The position numbers and the translations under genes are program-made. The notes under the pieces were generated by a model. It saw only the letters and a list, made by a program, of their open reading frames with translations. It was not told where the DNA came from and ran no database searches. Shown here piece after piece: positions 8,537 through 16,645 of a DNA stretch of 40,752 nucleotides. Origin of the DNA: Aestuariivita boseongensis (lineage in GTDB: Bacteria > Pseudomonadota > Alphaproteobacteria > Rhodobacterales > Rhodobacteraceae); assembly GCF_001262635.1 (NCBI RefSeq), contig NZ_JXYH01000030.1:1-40752 (forward strand), written 5' to 3'. Position 1 is the stretch's first letter; the number at the start of each line of letters is the position of its first letter.

Positions 8537-9991
8537 TCACATGACGGTCCGTTTTCCGCCGCCTTTCCGACGTCCGATGACGGGGCCGTTCGGGAAAAGG
8601 GTACGGGGGCTGTCATCTGGCAAGGTCAGGCGTTCGGCATATCCCAGGATCGCGCCGACCATCAGCAAGGTCATCGGCACCAGCGTGTCATTCAGCAGCA
8701 TGTCCACCACGGTAAAGCCCAGCATCAGGCAGAGCGGGGCGATCATCGGTGACAGGTCTTCTGCGGCATGTGTCCGCAGCGCGCGCGCCATCAGAACAAG
8801 CGGCAGAACCACAAGACCCATCTGGCTGACATAGCCGAACCAGCCAGCGGTGCCGAAGACGATGATCCAACGCCCATCCGCGATGGTCACGATCTCGCCC
8901 GAGGTGTCGGCGTGCAGCAGATTGCGCCCCCAGCCGCCCCAGCCGAAAAGCGACCGCTCTGATGCGCGGTCAAGCAGGATCTCTTCGTTCATGAAGCGGA
9001 AGCCCAGAGACTGAGCGCGCTCGGCGCTGATCAGTTCGGCCTTGGCCAGGATCAGATCCAGTGGGATCAGGCCCAGATTGCGCAGCATCGGATAAAGGAT
9101 CGCCACCGCGGCAAAAGCCAGCGCCACCCGGATCTGCCATTTTGGCGCCGCAAGCAGGATCAGCGGCAAAAGCAGCACCATGTAGATCTGGGAGGCCAGG
9201 CTTTTGCAAAGATAGATCACCACCACCAGATAGGCCGTGGCCAACATATAGCGCCATCGCGTCTGATGCGTGGCATCCCGCATCAGGGCGGCGCCAGCGG
9301 ACATCGCCATGACGAAAAACAGCGCCAGCCATAGCGCGTGCGGCATGAACACGATCGGGCGGAACCCGCCATCGCGCACCATCTGTTCAAAGGAATGCTG
9401 GAAGAAGCCATAAAACCAGACATTCATCTGCGGGCTGAGCCGGATTTCGATCAGCGCGGGTACAGTGTAAATCAACCCGGCGATCAGGAAGGCCAGCATG
9501 AGTTCGCGCAGGCCCTTGTCCGTCGCCAGATAGGCGCGTGCCAGAAAGAAGGGGATCAGCAGGATCACAGTGGAGGCCAGTGCCGACAGCGTATCAATCA
9601 GGCGCAGTCCCGGAAGCATCCCGACGGGAAAGTCGATGGGCATCAGGTCGATCCGCTGGTGGAACACGATACCGTCGGTATTGGTCAGGACCGTCAGCAC
9701 CGCTCCCACAAGCATCATGGCGATCAGCAGGCGCGTGATCCGGTGGCGCGGCAGGAAGGAAGGCCGCAGGCCCAGAAAAGCGACCATGATCACAAGTGCG
9801 GCCACGCTGGGGATGGAGTTCTTGTCCATTGCGGGCACAAGCGGCAGGTCGAATTCGGTGACCGGCGGCAGCAGCATGTAAGCGCCAAGAAATGACCAGA
9901 TCAGCGCGCGTTCAACGCTGAACCGCGCGAACAGTCCAACGCAGATTGCGGGCCAGGCGGCCAGCATCAGATATGCCAATCCATTGCCCAT
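8537..9991 (-). CDS. O-antigen ligase/polymerase-like membrane protein
   Basis: A 484-residue protein with about ten to twelve hydrophobic segments and a large loop before the last helices. The loop contains RSLFGWGGWGRN, the kind of glycine/tryptophan-rich segment seen in the Wzy_C (O-antigen ligase/polymerase) superfamily, followed by IVFGTAGWFGYVSQMG, also common there. Such proteins join or polymerise lipid-linked glycans at the periplasmic face. The C-terminus is basic (RRKGGGKR). Genes on both sides encode family 2 glycosyltransferases and a PKS, fitting a surface glycoconjugate or glycosylated metabolite. Similarity is at the level of topology and loop motif only, so a more general 'polysaccharide membrane protein' is also possible. 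The start at 9991 has only a weak ribosome site. Confidence 0.65.
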   Translation of the reverse strand: MGNGLAYLMLAAWPAICVGLFARFSVERALIWSFLGAYMLLPPVTEFDLPLVPAMDKNSIPSVAALVIMVAFLGLRPSFLPRHRITRLLIAMMLVGAVLTVLTNTDGIVFHQRIDLMPIDFPVGMLPGLRLIDTLSALASTVILLIPFFLARAYLATDKGLRELMLAFLIAGLIYTVPALIEIRLSPQMNVWFYGFFQHSFEQMVRDGGFRPIVFMPHALWLALFFVMAMSAGAALMRDATHQTRWRYMLATAYLVVVIYLCKSLASQIYMVLLLPLILLAAPKWQIRVALAFAAVAILYPMLRNLGLIPLDLILAKAELISAERAQSLGFRFMNEEILLDRASERSLFGWGGWGRNLLHADTSGEIVTIADGRWIIVFGTAGWFGYVSQMGLVVLPLVLMARALRTHAAEDLSPMIAPLCLMLGFTVVDMLLNDTLVPMTLLMVGAILGYAERLTLPDDSPRTLFPNGPVIGRRKGGGKRTVM

Positions 9992-10187
9992 CGGGGGCCT
10001 GATACCTTTGTTCTTTCGCCCGTTCCGCCCAGGGCGGTCAGGCGCTGCCGGTTGTCCTCACCCGCTGAGATAGCAGGCGAAGACGGCGAGATGATGGCAC
10101 GGGTGGTGGCAGAATGCGACCGGTTCGGACCGGTCGCGGCGCTGTTGCTGCAGTGGCGATACTGCTTTAAGATTGGATCACAAGATA
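9992..10187. other. Intergenic stretch with a 9-bp hairpin
   Basis: This 196-base gap separates two minus-strand genes. At 10116-10137, GCGACCGGT pairs with ACCGGTCGC across a 4-base loop (TCGG on the plus strand, CCGA on the minus strand), with no T-run on either side. A shorter palindrome, CCGCCC-A-GGGCGG, lies near 10026-10038. The 50 bases next to the glycosyltransferase stop are A+T-rich. The gap may hold the promoter of the membrane-protein gene; no clear promoter boxes were found. Confidence 0.5.
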
Positions 10188-11156
10188 TTATTTATATTCG
10201 ATTATCTTTCGCTTTCTTCCCATGGCGCGATCCATCCAATACTCCAAGGCGCCCAATGCTTCGGCGCATTTTCCAAAAACCGTAAACGCAGAGCGTGTCA
10301 TTCCCATGCGGCCGGACAGGCGCAGAATCTGAAGTGGATAGGCCAGAAGCAGTAACCACAGAAGCGGGACGAAAGCGCCGCCAACCAAGGCAATTGCTGG
10401 CAGGCCCAGACCCCAGACCATGGCGCGTCGCGTCTCGGTCACCCAGTGGCGTTCCGGGGGCGCGCCGTGCAGCGCAGCACCCTCGGCAAAGGCATAGCCC
10501 GCACGCCGTGTCCGGCGCCACCATTGCGAAAACCGCGTCATCTGTGCGTCATGCCAGGTCATTTCGCTGTCCAGCCGCCAGATTTTCCAACCGGCTTTGC
10601 GCAAACGGACGCAGAGTTCCGGCTCTTCCCCCGCGATCAGTTCTTCGCGGTAAAATCCCACGTCGCGCAGGGCGGAAAAGCGCATCATCGCATCCCCGCC
10701 GCAGGCCTTTGTCTGACCGACTGGCGTATCCCATTCGGCATCGGCCAGCCGGTTGTAGATGCTGGCGTCGGAGAACCTTTCACGGCGACGCCCGCAGACC
10801 ACGGCCACTTCCGGATGGGCCAGCAGAAAAGTGATCGCGTCGGATATCCAGCCCTGACGAAGCGCGCAATCGCCATCGAGGATTTGCACGAAATCGGTCT
10901 CATTATCGAGGCAGCTCAGCCCCGCATTGCGCGCACGTGCCGCCGTGAAGGGCAGCGACGTATCCAGTTCCACCACTTCGGCACCTATGGCCCGTGCCGC
11001 ATCCACACTGCCGTCGGTCGAACCGGAATCCACATAGATGATGCGCCTGACCTTGCCGTGCAGGCTTTCAAATGCGGCCACCAATCGCGCGCCTTCATTG
11101 CGCCCGATCACGACCGCATCAATCACTGGCGCATCAAAGGTTTGTTTGTCTTGCAT
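10188..11156 (-). CDS. Glycosyltransferase family 2 with C-terminal membrane segment
   Basis: A 322-residue glycosyltransferase. The GT-A part (about 10-220) has AVVIGRNEGARL at the donor-binding strand, YVDSGSTDGSV, and the metal-binding DXD as ILDGDCAL near residue 95, then GEEPELCVRLRKAGW as the ED-like acceptor motif. A hydrophobic segment around 250-280 (LPAIALVGGAFVPLLWLLLLAY) should anchor it in the inner membrane, as in many exopolysaccharide and cell-surface glycan transferases. It is the first minus-strand gene of the PKS/glycan locus, upstream of the O-antigen-ligase-like gene, and is divergent from a small gene. Donor sugar and acceptor are unknown. Confidence 0.85.
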   Translation of the reverse strand: MQDKQTFDAPVIDAVVIGRNEGARLVAAFESLHGKVRRIIYVDSGSTDGSVDAARAIGAEVVELDTSLPFTAARARNAGLSCLDNETDFVQILDGDCALRQGWISDAITFLLAHPEVAVVCGRRRERFSDASIYNRLADAEWDTPVGQTKACGGDAMMRFSALRDVGFYREELIAGEEPELCVRLRKAGWKIWRLDSEMTWHDAQMTRFSQWWRRTRRAGYAFAEGAALHGAPPERHWVTETRRAMVWGLGLPAIALVGGAFVPLLWLLLLAYPLQILRLSGRMGMTRSAFTVFGKCAEALGALEYWMDRAMGRKRKIIEYK

Positions 11157-11296
11157 CTTAGAGCCAGCCTAGCGGGTGAGGGGGTCTTTGCAATCGAGAA
11201 GGATGGTTAATTTCCGCAAAATCGGCCCGTTTTTACCCCGCCTTAACCACATTGGTTGAACATGATGCGCAACGCTTTCCTATTGGGGGAATATGC
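11157..11296. promoter_or_regulatory. Divergent promoter region with a TTAACCA dyad
   Basis: This 140-base region separates the divergent glycosyltransferase and small-protein genes. At 11243-11259, TTAACCA and TGGTTGA form a 7-3-7 dyad with one mismatch, 38 bases before the small gene's start. TTAACCA resembles a CtrA half-site, but the spacing is not the TTAA-N7-TTAA of a full CtrA box. Its role is unproven. Confidence 0.35.
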
Positions 11297-11476
11297 ATGC
11301 CCGACAGCCGACCATATCAGCAGCTTTTCGAGCTTTGGCATCAATCCAGCCTTTCGGCCTTGTCGGTTAATGCCGGACAGGCCGGGCTGCGCGATTTCCC
11401 GTCCCGGGAGGTTGAGCGCGCCTTTCTTGCGCAGGCGCAAAAATCCTGGGACATACCGCAGCGGCCCGCGGATTAA
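11297..11476 (+). CDS. Small hypothetical protein, 59 residues
   Basis: ATG at 11297 is preceded by a strong purine run, GGGGGAA, six bases upstream. The product starts [16 protein letters not shown] and has an amphipathic, soluble composition with no signal peptide or membrane segment. The last bases overlap the rlmE stop: both genes end in the palindrome TTAA, giving a 4-base tail-to-tail overlap. The good ribosome site, the sensible start, the gene-like amino-acid composition and the tight packing against rlmE support a real gene. An upstream in-frame GTG near 11252 lacks such a site. I do not recognise a family and assign no function. It may be conserved beside rlmE in relatives, which a synteny search would show. 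Confidence 0.6.
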   Translation: MPDSRPYQQLFELWHQSSLSALSVNAGQAGLRDFPSREVERAFLAQAQKSWDIPQRPAD

Positions 11477-12189
11477 CCACGAAAGCCGGTTGCGACCACG
11501 AATTTCTCGGAACTGTCTGACCGTGACGAAGGGGGCTTGATATTCACCACCTTGGTGAATTTCTGCTTCAGGATTTTCTGCAGATCCCCCTCGGCGCCGC
11601 CGGCCAGCACCTTGGCGACGAACGTACCGCCTTCTTCAAGCACGTCAAAGGCGAAGTAAGCAGCCGCCTCGCACAGGGCGATGATGCGCAGATGGTCGGT
11701 TTGTTTGTGCCCGGAGGAGGCTGCCGCCATGTCCGACATCACCACATCGGCCTTGCCGCCCAGCCATTCCTTTACCTTTTCGTCGGCGTCGTCTTCCATG
11801 AAATCAAGCTGATGCAGCTCGACCCCGGCGATCGGCTCCATTTCCTGCAGATCGACCCCGATGATCCGGCCCTGGGCCTTGCCCGATTTCTCTCCCAGTG
11901 CGTTGATGCGTTTGACTGCCACCTGGCACCAGCCGCCGGGGGCCGCGCCCAGATCGACCACGCGCGCGCCCGGCACAAGGAAGCGGAACTTGTCGTCCAG
12001 TTCCATGATCTTGAAGGCCGCGCGCCCGCGATAACCTTCGGCCTGCGCGCGTTTGACATAGGGATCGTTTAGCTGCCGTTGCAACCACCGTGTCGAAGAC
12101 AGCTTGCGCCCGCGCGCAGTCTTGACCTTGACCTTCAGGTCCCGCTGCCCGCGTCCCGATGTGTTCTTACCTGTGGGCGTCTTGGCCAT
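11473..12189 (-). CDS. rlmE: 23S rRNA (uridine-2'-O-) methyltransferase RlmE/FtsJ
   Basis: A 238-residue methyltransferase that uses S-adenosylmethionine to methylate the 2'-OH of U2552 in the A-loop of 23S rRNA, a late step in 50S assembly. The SAM site is [11 protein letters not shown] (78-88). The catalytic K-D-K-E tetrad is visible: Lys60 in RAAFK, Asp153 in VMSDMA, Lys193 in FVAKVLAGG and Glu228 in SSEKFVVA. The N-terminus is about 30 residues longer than E. coli RlmE and rich in Lys/Arg, as in many alphaproteobacteria. The frame stays open upstream to 12240, but that stretch overlaps the terminator of the preceding gene and encodes a Pro/Cys-rich tail, so ATG at 12189 (MAKTPTGKN) is chosen. 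Confidence 0.95.
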   Translation of the reverse strand: MAKTPTGKNTSGRGQRDLKVKVKTARGRKLSSTRWLQRQLNDPYVKRAQAEGYRGRAAFKIMELDDKFRFLVPGARVVDLGAAPGGWCQVAVKRINALGEKSGKAQGRIIGVDLQEMEPIAGVELHQLDFMEDDADEKVKEWLGGKADVVMSDMAAASSGHKQTDHLRIIALCEAAAYFAFDVLEEGGTFVAKVLAGGAEGDLQKILKQKFTKVVNIKPPSSRSDSSEKFVVATGFRG

Positions 12190-12211
12190 GATCCATACTT
12201 CTTTGGGTTCC

Positions 12212-12237
12212 AAAAATATTCCCGGGCAGGAGCCCGG
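12212..12237 (-). terminator. Intrinsic terminator after ppx/gppA
   Basis: Read on the minus strand, CCGGGC-TCCT-GCCCGG is followed by GAATATTTTTGG. The 6-bp G+C stem, tetraloop and T-rich tail fit a rho-independent terminator 25 bases past the phosphatase stop and before rlmE. A second G-run/C-run hairpin sits between it and the stop codon. Confidence 0.75.
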
Positions 12238-12261
12238 CACGGGCGAGGGGGGCTGGCCCCC

Positions 12262-13377
12262 TCAATACACCCCGTCTTCCAATACGCCATCTGCCGACAT
12301 CTGTGCAAAAAGCAACCCCTCGCGCAGGCCGCGGTCGGCCACGGACAGCCGGTCTGTGGGCCAAAGCCGCAGTAGCGCCTGCAAAATGGCCGAGCCGGAC
12401 ATGATCAACGCATGCCGGTCCTCTCCGATCCTTGGATCGCGCCTGCGCCCGGTGGGACCCATCGACAGATACTGCCGGATCACCGTGTCGATCTGGTCCG
12501 AGGTCATGCGCAATCCGTCCACCTTGGTCCGGTCATAGCGTTTCAGACCCAGATGGCTGGCCGCCACGGTTGTCACAGTGCCCGAAGTGCCCACGATCTG
12601 AAACCGCTCTTTCAGGTGTTCCAGTTTCTGATAGGGCGTGAATTCGGCGAGGTTTTCTTCGAAAAACCAGCTCATCAGGGCAAAGCGTGCGGCATCATCC
12701 TTCACGTCCGAGAACTGATCGCGCAGCGTGGCCACACCGAGCGGGACCGAGATCCAGTCGACGACCTTGGCGGCGGGAAAGGGGCTGTCGACGGAGTGGA
12801 AGCCGGCGTGCAGCCGCATCAGCGCGCGCGGACGGTCACGCCTGGGCACCGCCGACAGGTCGATCCACACCAGTTCGGTCGAACCGCCGCCGATATCGAC
12901 GACCAGCAATTGTTCTGTCTTGGTCGATACCAGTGGTGCGCAGGAGATCACCGCCAGACGCGCTTCTTCCTCGGGCTCGATGATCTCAAGCCGCAAGCCG
13001 GTCTCGCGATGCACGTTCTCGACAAAGGTTTGGGCATTCAGCGCGCGGCGGCAGGCTTCGGTGGCGACGAGCCGCATTCGCCTGACCTTGTTGCGCTTCA
13101 GCTTCTGCTGGCAAATCCGCAGCGCCTGAATGGTGCGCGCCATGGACGCGCGCGACAACTGCCCGGTGCGTTCAAGACCCGCACCCAGCTGCACCGATTT
13201 TGAAAAGCTGTCCACGACGTGAAAGCCGCTGCCCTTGGGTTGGGCAATCAGCATGCGACAGCTGTTTGTGCCCAGATCCAGAGCCGCATAAAGATCGGTT
13301 GGATCAGGCGTTTGAGGCGCGGGTGGCTCAACCGCTTTAGGGAACGCGCCCGCACCATCGGGACGCTTGGGCGCCAT
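12262..13377 (-). CDS. Ppx/GppA family exopolyphosphatase / pppGpp phosphatase
   Basis: A 371-residue member of the ASKHA (sugar kinase/Hsp70/actin) superfamily that hydrolyses polyphosphate or converts pppGpp to ppGpp. The phosphate-1 motif is AALDLGTNSCRML (31-43), and the phosphate-2 motif is VVDIGGGSTELVWID near residue 160. GTSGTVTT near 265 is the adenosine/phosphate loop typical of the family. It lacks the extra C-terminal HD-like domain of E. coli Ppx/GppA, which is usual for the short alphaproteobacterial form. ATG 13377 is preferred because GGAGGG lies eight bases upstream; the ATG at 13392 would put this site inside the gene. Whether polyphosphate or pppGpp is the main substrate cannot be decided from sequence. 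It ends just before a terminator and precedes rlmE, a neighbour often found in this group. Confidence 0.93.
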   Translation of the reverse strand: MAPKRPDGAGAFPKAVEPPAPQTPDPTDLYAALDLGTNSCRMLIAQPKGSGFHVVDSFSKSVQLGAGLERTGQLSRASMARTIQALRICQQKLKRNKVRRMRLVATEACRRALNAQTFVENVHRETGLRLEIIEPEEEARLAVISCAPLVSTKTEQLLVVDIGGGSTELVWIDLSAVPRRDRPRALMRLHAGFHSVDSPFPAAKVVDWISVPLGVATLRDQFSDVKDDAARFALMSWFFEENLAEFTPYQKLEHLKERFQIVGTSGTVTTVAASHLGLKRYDRTKVDGLRMTSDQIDTVIRQYLSMGPTGRRRDPRIGEDRHALIMSGSAILQALLRLWPTDRLSVADRGLREGLLFAQMSADGVLEDGVY

Positions 13378-13609
13378 CTTTACGCCCTCCATTTCGAGTT
13401 GCCTCCAAGCTATGCGCTGAAAGGCCTCCGCGCAAGAGATCAGTCTGGTTCACATCTTTCATGAGAATTTCTGGGACGGGGCCCCATGGCCATGTGGTCG
13501 CTCAGCGCTTAGCTTGACGTCGCGGATTGCGTGTCACCTGTCGAAAACCGGCACTGGCAAAGCCCGCGGCTGCCTTAGAGAGGGCGTATCGAAACCGGGA
13601 GAATCATCC

Positions 13610-13912
13610 ATGCCTGACGTCACCGTTGTGTATTGGCGCGACATCCCTGCCCAGGTGATTGTTGGCAAGGGGCGGCGTGGGGCTAAAAAACAGCTGGCCG
13701 AACGGTTTGAGCAGGCGATCGACCGTGCCGCGATGAAAACAGGCGCGGCGGAAACGGACGATTACCTGGCCGAATGGCGCAAGGCCGAGCCTTATGCCGT
13801 GGAGGGTGAACCCGGTGACGTGGCCGAGGCCGAAGCGGCCCGGCTGGAAGCGGAATACGACGCCGACAGGATCAAGGCGCTGATCGCCAATGGCGGCTGG
13901 GCAAACGCGTAA
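13610..13912 (+). CDS. Small 'virulence factor' family protein (Virulence_fact-like)
   Basis: A 100-residue soluble protein beginning MPDVTVVYWRDIPAQVIVGKG, the pattern of the small family labelled Virulence_fact (PF13769, from memory). The first half has a strand-rich YWRDIPAQV core and a basic KGRRGAKKQ stretch; the second half is acidic and helical, ending in LIANGGWANA. The start has GGGAG eight bases upstream; the frame is open to 13514 but without a better start. It is followed without a gap by a MetF-like reductase and a methyltetrahydrofolate methyltransferase, and I recall this trio recurring in roseobacters and related bacteria. The family name is historical. Its position suggests a part in corrinoid/tetrahydrofolate one-carbon transfer, but no biochemical role is visible. 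Confidence 0.85.
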   Translation: MPDVTVVYWRDIPAQVIVGKGRRGAKKQLAERFEQAIDRAAMKTGAAETDDYLAEWRKAEPYAVEGEPGDVAEAEAARLEAEYDADRIKALIANGGWANA

Positions 13913-13948
13913 ATGGGCAATCGCCCACGCAATCTATGGGAGGCCGCG

Positions 13949-14875
13949 ATGGCTTTGTTGAATTTCAAACGGCGTGAGGCGCCAGCGGCAACCCCGGTCA
14001 ACCCGGATGTCGAGGCCTTCCTGCAAGGCTATTCCATCGAGGTGATGCCGCGCACCGCCGAAAAGGTCGAAAACTTCCGCGACCTGCTGCCCGAAGGCAC
14101 CCGCGTCTATATCGCCCATATCGAAGGCACGCCCATCGAAGACATGGTGGCCACCGCCAAACGTTTGGCGGCTGACGGTTACCCGGTGATGCCGCATTTC
14201 CCGGCGCGCATCATCAAGGATGCCAAGACGCTGGAAAACTGGATCGCCATGTATCAGGGCGAGGCGGGCGTTGAGCAAGCGCTGCTGCTGGCAGGTGGCG
14301 TGGCCGAGCCGCATGGCGATTTCCATTGCTCCATGCAGCTGATGGAAACCGGGCTTTTCGACAAGGCGGGCTTCAAGCGTCTGCACGTGGCAGGCCACCC
14401 CGAAGGCAACAAGGATATCGACCCGCAGGGCGGGATGAAGAACGTCTCGGAAGCGCTTCAATGGAAACAGGATTTCTCGACCCGCACCGATGCAGAAATG
14501 GCGATTGCCACACAATTCGCGTTCGAGGCCGCGCCTATCATCAAATGGGCCGACGATCTGAAAGCGGCTGGCATCGACCTGCCCATCCATATCGGCATCG
14601 CGGGCCCCGCGAAGCTGCAGACGCTGATCAAGTTCGCCATCGCCTGTGGTGTTGGCCCGTCGCTGAAAGTCTTGCAAAAGCGCGCCAAGGACGTGTCGAA
14701 ACTGCTGTTGCCGTTTGAGCCGACCGAGGTGATTGGCGAGCTGGCCGCGCACACGGCCGCAAACCCTGATTTCAACATCACCAATGTGCACTTCTTCCCG
14801 CTTGGCGGCATCAAGACCAATGCCAACTGGGCCATCGAAAACGGCGGCGCTTCGACCCGCCCTGCAAACGCTTAA
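13949..14875 (+). CDS. MetF-like methylenetetrahydrofolate reductase
   Basis: A 308-residue FAD-dependent TIM-barrel protein related to 5,10-methylenetetrahydrofolate reductase. The N-terminal SIEVMPRTAEKV stands in for the SFEFFPP motif that carries the catalytic Glu in MetF. The middle PIHIGIAGPAKLQTLIKFA matches the barrel strand before the C-terminal helices, and VHFFPLGG is near the end. It is divergent from the housekeeping enzyme, so I leave the gene symbol out. ATG 13949 has GGGAGG upstream; the ATG at 13913 (touching the previous stop) is less likely. Placed directly before a methyltetrahydrofolate:corrinoid methyltransferase, it may run oxidatively, turning methyl-THF from demethylation reactions into methylene-THF. 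That direction is inference from context. Confidence 0.85.
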   Translation: MALLNFKRREAPAATPVNPDVEAFLQGYSIEVMPRTAEKVENFRDLLPEGTRVYIAHIEGTPIEDMVATAKRLAADGYPVMPHFPARIIKDAKTLENWIAMYQGEAGVEQALLLAGGVAEPHGDFHCSMQLMETGLFDKAGFKRLHVAGHPEGNKDIDPQGGMKNVSEALQWKQDFSTRTDAEMAIATQFAFEAAPIIKWADDLKAAGIDLPIHIGIAGPAKLQTLIKFAIACGVGPSLKVLQKRAKDVSKLLLPFEPTEVIGELAAHTAANPDFNITNVHFFPLGGIKTNANWAIENGGASTRPANA

Positions 14876-14891
14876 GCAAAAGGCAGATCAC

Positions 14892-15974
14892 ATGACCCGC
14901 ACCGTCATCGAAAGCAAAACCAAGACCGCCATTATCGGCTTTGACCAGCCGTTCTGCGTGATTGGCGAGCGGATCAACCCCACGGGCCGCAAGATCCTGA
15001 ACGAAGAGCTTGAGCGCGGCGATTTCTCCCGCGTCGAAGCGGACGCGATCGCTCAGGCCGCAGCCGGGGCAACCGTGCTCGACATCAACTCGGGCGCGGT
15101 GTTTTCCAACAAAATGGCCGAAGATCCGCGTTACGCCGACAACAACTTTGTCGAACCTACGTTGATGAAACAGCTGGTAGAGGTCGTGCAGGCCGTGACC
15201 GACACGCCCTTGTGCATCGACAGCTCGGTTCCCGGCGCGCTGGAAAACGGTCTGGCGGCGGCGGAGGGGCGTCCGCTTCTGAACTCGGTAACGGGAGAGG
15301 AAGAGCGTCTGGAACTCGTCCTGCCGCTGGTGAAGAAATACAACGTGCCGGTCGTGGCGATCTCGAACGACGATACCGGCATTTCGGAAGATCCGGATGT
15401 GCGCTTTGCCGTGGCCAAGAAGATCGTGGAACGCGCCGCCGATTATGGCATTCCTGCGCATGACATCGTCGTTGACCCGCTGGTCATGCCAATCGGCGCG
15501 ATGGGAACGGCGGGTTTGCAGGTTTTCACCCTGGTGCGCCGCTTGCGGGACGAACTGGGCGTGAACACCACTTGCGGCGCCTCTAACATTTCGTTTGGGC
15601 TGCCGAACCGTCACGGCATCAACAACGCGTTTCTGCCCATGGCGATGGCGACCGGCATGACCTCGGCCATCATGAACCCGGTGGCATTGCCTGTTGGCCC
15701 CAAGAAGATTGCAGAAAAGAAAGCCGAAGTTGAAGCCGCCGGTATCATCCTGCCCGCGGATATGGATGACGAAACGTTCTGCCAGATGTTCGGGTTGGGC
15801 TCGACCAAACCCAAGCCAGGCAAGGAGATGGAGGCGATCCGCGCCGCCAATTTCCTGACCAACAATGACGAAGGCGGCGCTGCCTGGATCAACTTCAACA
15901 AGGTCGCGCCCAAAGCCGGTCAAGAGGGCCGGGGGCGTGCAGGACGCACAGGCGGGCGTCGCCGCCGGGCGTAA
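14892..15974 (+). CDS. Methyltetrahydrofolate:corrinoid methyltransferase (pterin-binding domain)
   Basis: A 360-residue protein with a dihydropteroate-synthase-like TIM barrel that moves a methyl group between tetrahydrofolate and a cob(I)alamin carrier protein. It shows FCVIGERINPTGRK near residues 16-30, the pterin-site GATVLDINSGA around 58-68, the strand PLCIDSSVPGAL near 103, and LPNRHGINNAFL near 240, all in the order found in MeTr/AcsE-like proteins. It lacks the homocysteine and cobalamin domains of MetH, so it needs a separate corrinoid protein, not seen in this window. The C-terminus is an odd Gly/Arg-rich tail (RGRAGRTGGRRRR). ATG 14892 lies 16 bases after the MetF-like stop, and a strong terminator follows, so this is the last gene of the three-gene unit. 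Confidence 0.9.
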   Translation: MTRTVIESKTKTAIIGFDQPFCVIGERINPTGRKILNEELERGDFSRVEADAIAQAAAGATVLDINSGAVFSNKMAEDPRYADNNFVEPTLMKQLVEVVQAVTDTPLCIDSSVPGALENGLAAAEGRPLLNSVTGEEERLELVLPLVKKYNVPVVAISNDDTGISEDPDVRFAVAKKIVERAADYGIPAHDIVVDPLVMPIGAMGTAGLQVFTLVRRLRDELGVNTTCGASNISFGLPNRHGINNAFLPMAMATGMTSAIMNPVALPVGPKKIAEKKAEVEAAGIILPADMDDETFCQMFGLGSTKPKPGKEMEAIRAANFLTNNDEGGAAWINFNKVAPKAGQEGRGRAGRTGGRRRRA

Positions 15975-15996
15975 GGCCGCAAAAGCGTGTAGGGAG

Positions 15997-16028
15997 AGGC
16001 CGGGGTCACACTCCGGCCTTTTTCTTTT
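15997..16028 (+). terminator. Intrinsic terminator of the one-carbon operon
   Basis: AGGCCGGGG pairs with CTCCGGCCT around the loop TCACA (9 bp with one G-T), followed by TTTTCTTTT. It lies 22 bases past the methyltransferase stop and is a textbook rho-independent terminator. Confidence 0.9.
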
Positions 16029-16136
16029 CCAGATCGGTCATTGCCAGCCGGGCCCGCGCTGCAAAAGGCTGGTAATTGAGCGGCTTGCGTGCATTCTCTG
16101 CGCAAATGGGACACGCGGACACATGGAGCGCGCCAG

Positions 16137-16559
16137 ATGATAGCTTACGTCACGGTCGGTGTGGACGACATCGCAAAGGCGGAACGGTTCTATGCCGCGT
16201 TCCTGCCCGCGCTGGGATACAGGATGGAGCGGTATCACGGCGATCTGAGCTTTGTTCCCCCGGTTGAGCCGGGGCAGTCGCGACTGTCACCGGATTTCTA
16301 TGTGAAAAGACCCTTTGACGGTGCTCTGGCCTCAGCCGGCAACGGTACAATGGTCGCGTTTCAGGCGCAAAACCAACAGCAGGTGCGCACGCTTCACGCC
16401 GCGGCCCTTGCCGCAGGCGGATCGGATGAGGGCCCACCGGGCTTTCGCGCCTCATACGGGCCGCAGTTCTATGTCGGATATCTGCGCGATCCGCAGGGCA
16501 ACAAGATCGCCCTGTTTTCTTCGGACCCGGATGAACCGGGCCGCGATGACCCCTCGTGA
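16137..16559 (+). CDS. VOC (glyoxalase/bleomycin-resistance) superfamily protein
   Basis: A 140-residue protein of the vicinal-oxygen-chelate fold. Two beta-alpha-beta-beta-beta repeats are seen: MIAYVTVGVDDIAKAERFYAAF at the start, with the usual helix containing A..FY...LGY, and YVGYLRDPQGNKIALF near the end, the typical last strand before the stop. The first metal ligand position, often His, is Tyr or Thr here, so metal-dependent catalysis is uncertain. ATG 16137 is chosen because the fold begins there and GGAG lies nine bases upstream; the open frame further upstream encodes an unrelated basic tail. The gene stands alone after the one-carbon terminator. Substrate unknown; it could be a dioxygenase, lyase or binding protein. 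Confidence 0.85.
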   Translation: MIAYVTVGVDDIAKAERFYAAFLPALGYRMERYHGDLSFVPPVEPGQSRLSPDFYVKRPFDGALASAGNGTMVAFQAQNQQQVRTLHAAALAAGGSDEGPPGFRASYGPQFYVGYLRDPQGNKIALFSSDPDEPGRDDPS

Positions 16560-16645
16560 CCCGTTCACGGCATTCTGATATGGCAGCAGGGTTGATCTAT
16601 CCCGCGATGTGCTATCTGCCCAGATAGTCCAGAAAGTTCCTGCCC

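Noticed and set aside
12190-12240. Longer rlmE start at 12240
   Set aside because: This stretch overlaps the terminator of the upstream gene, and the encoded residues are not protein-like; ATG 12189 gives the family N-terminus.
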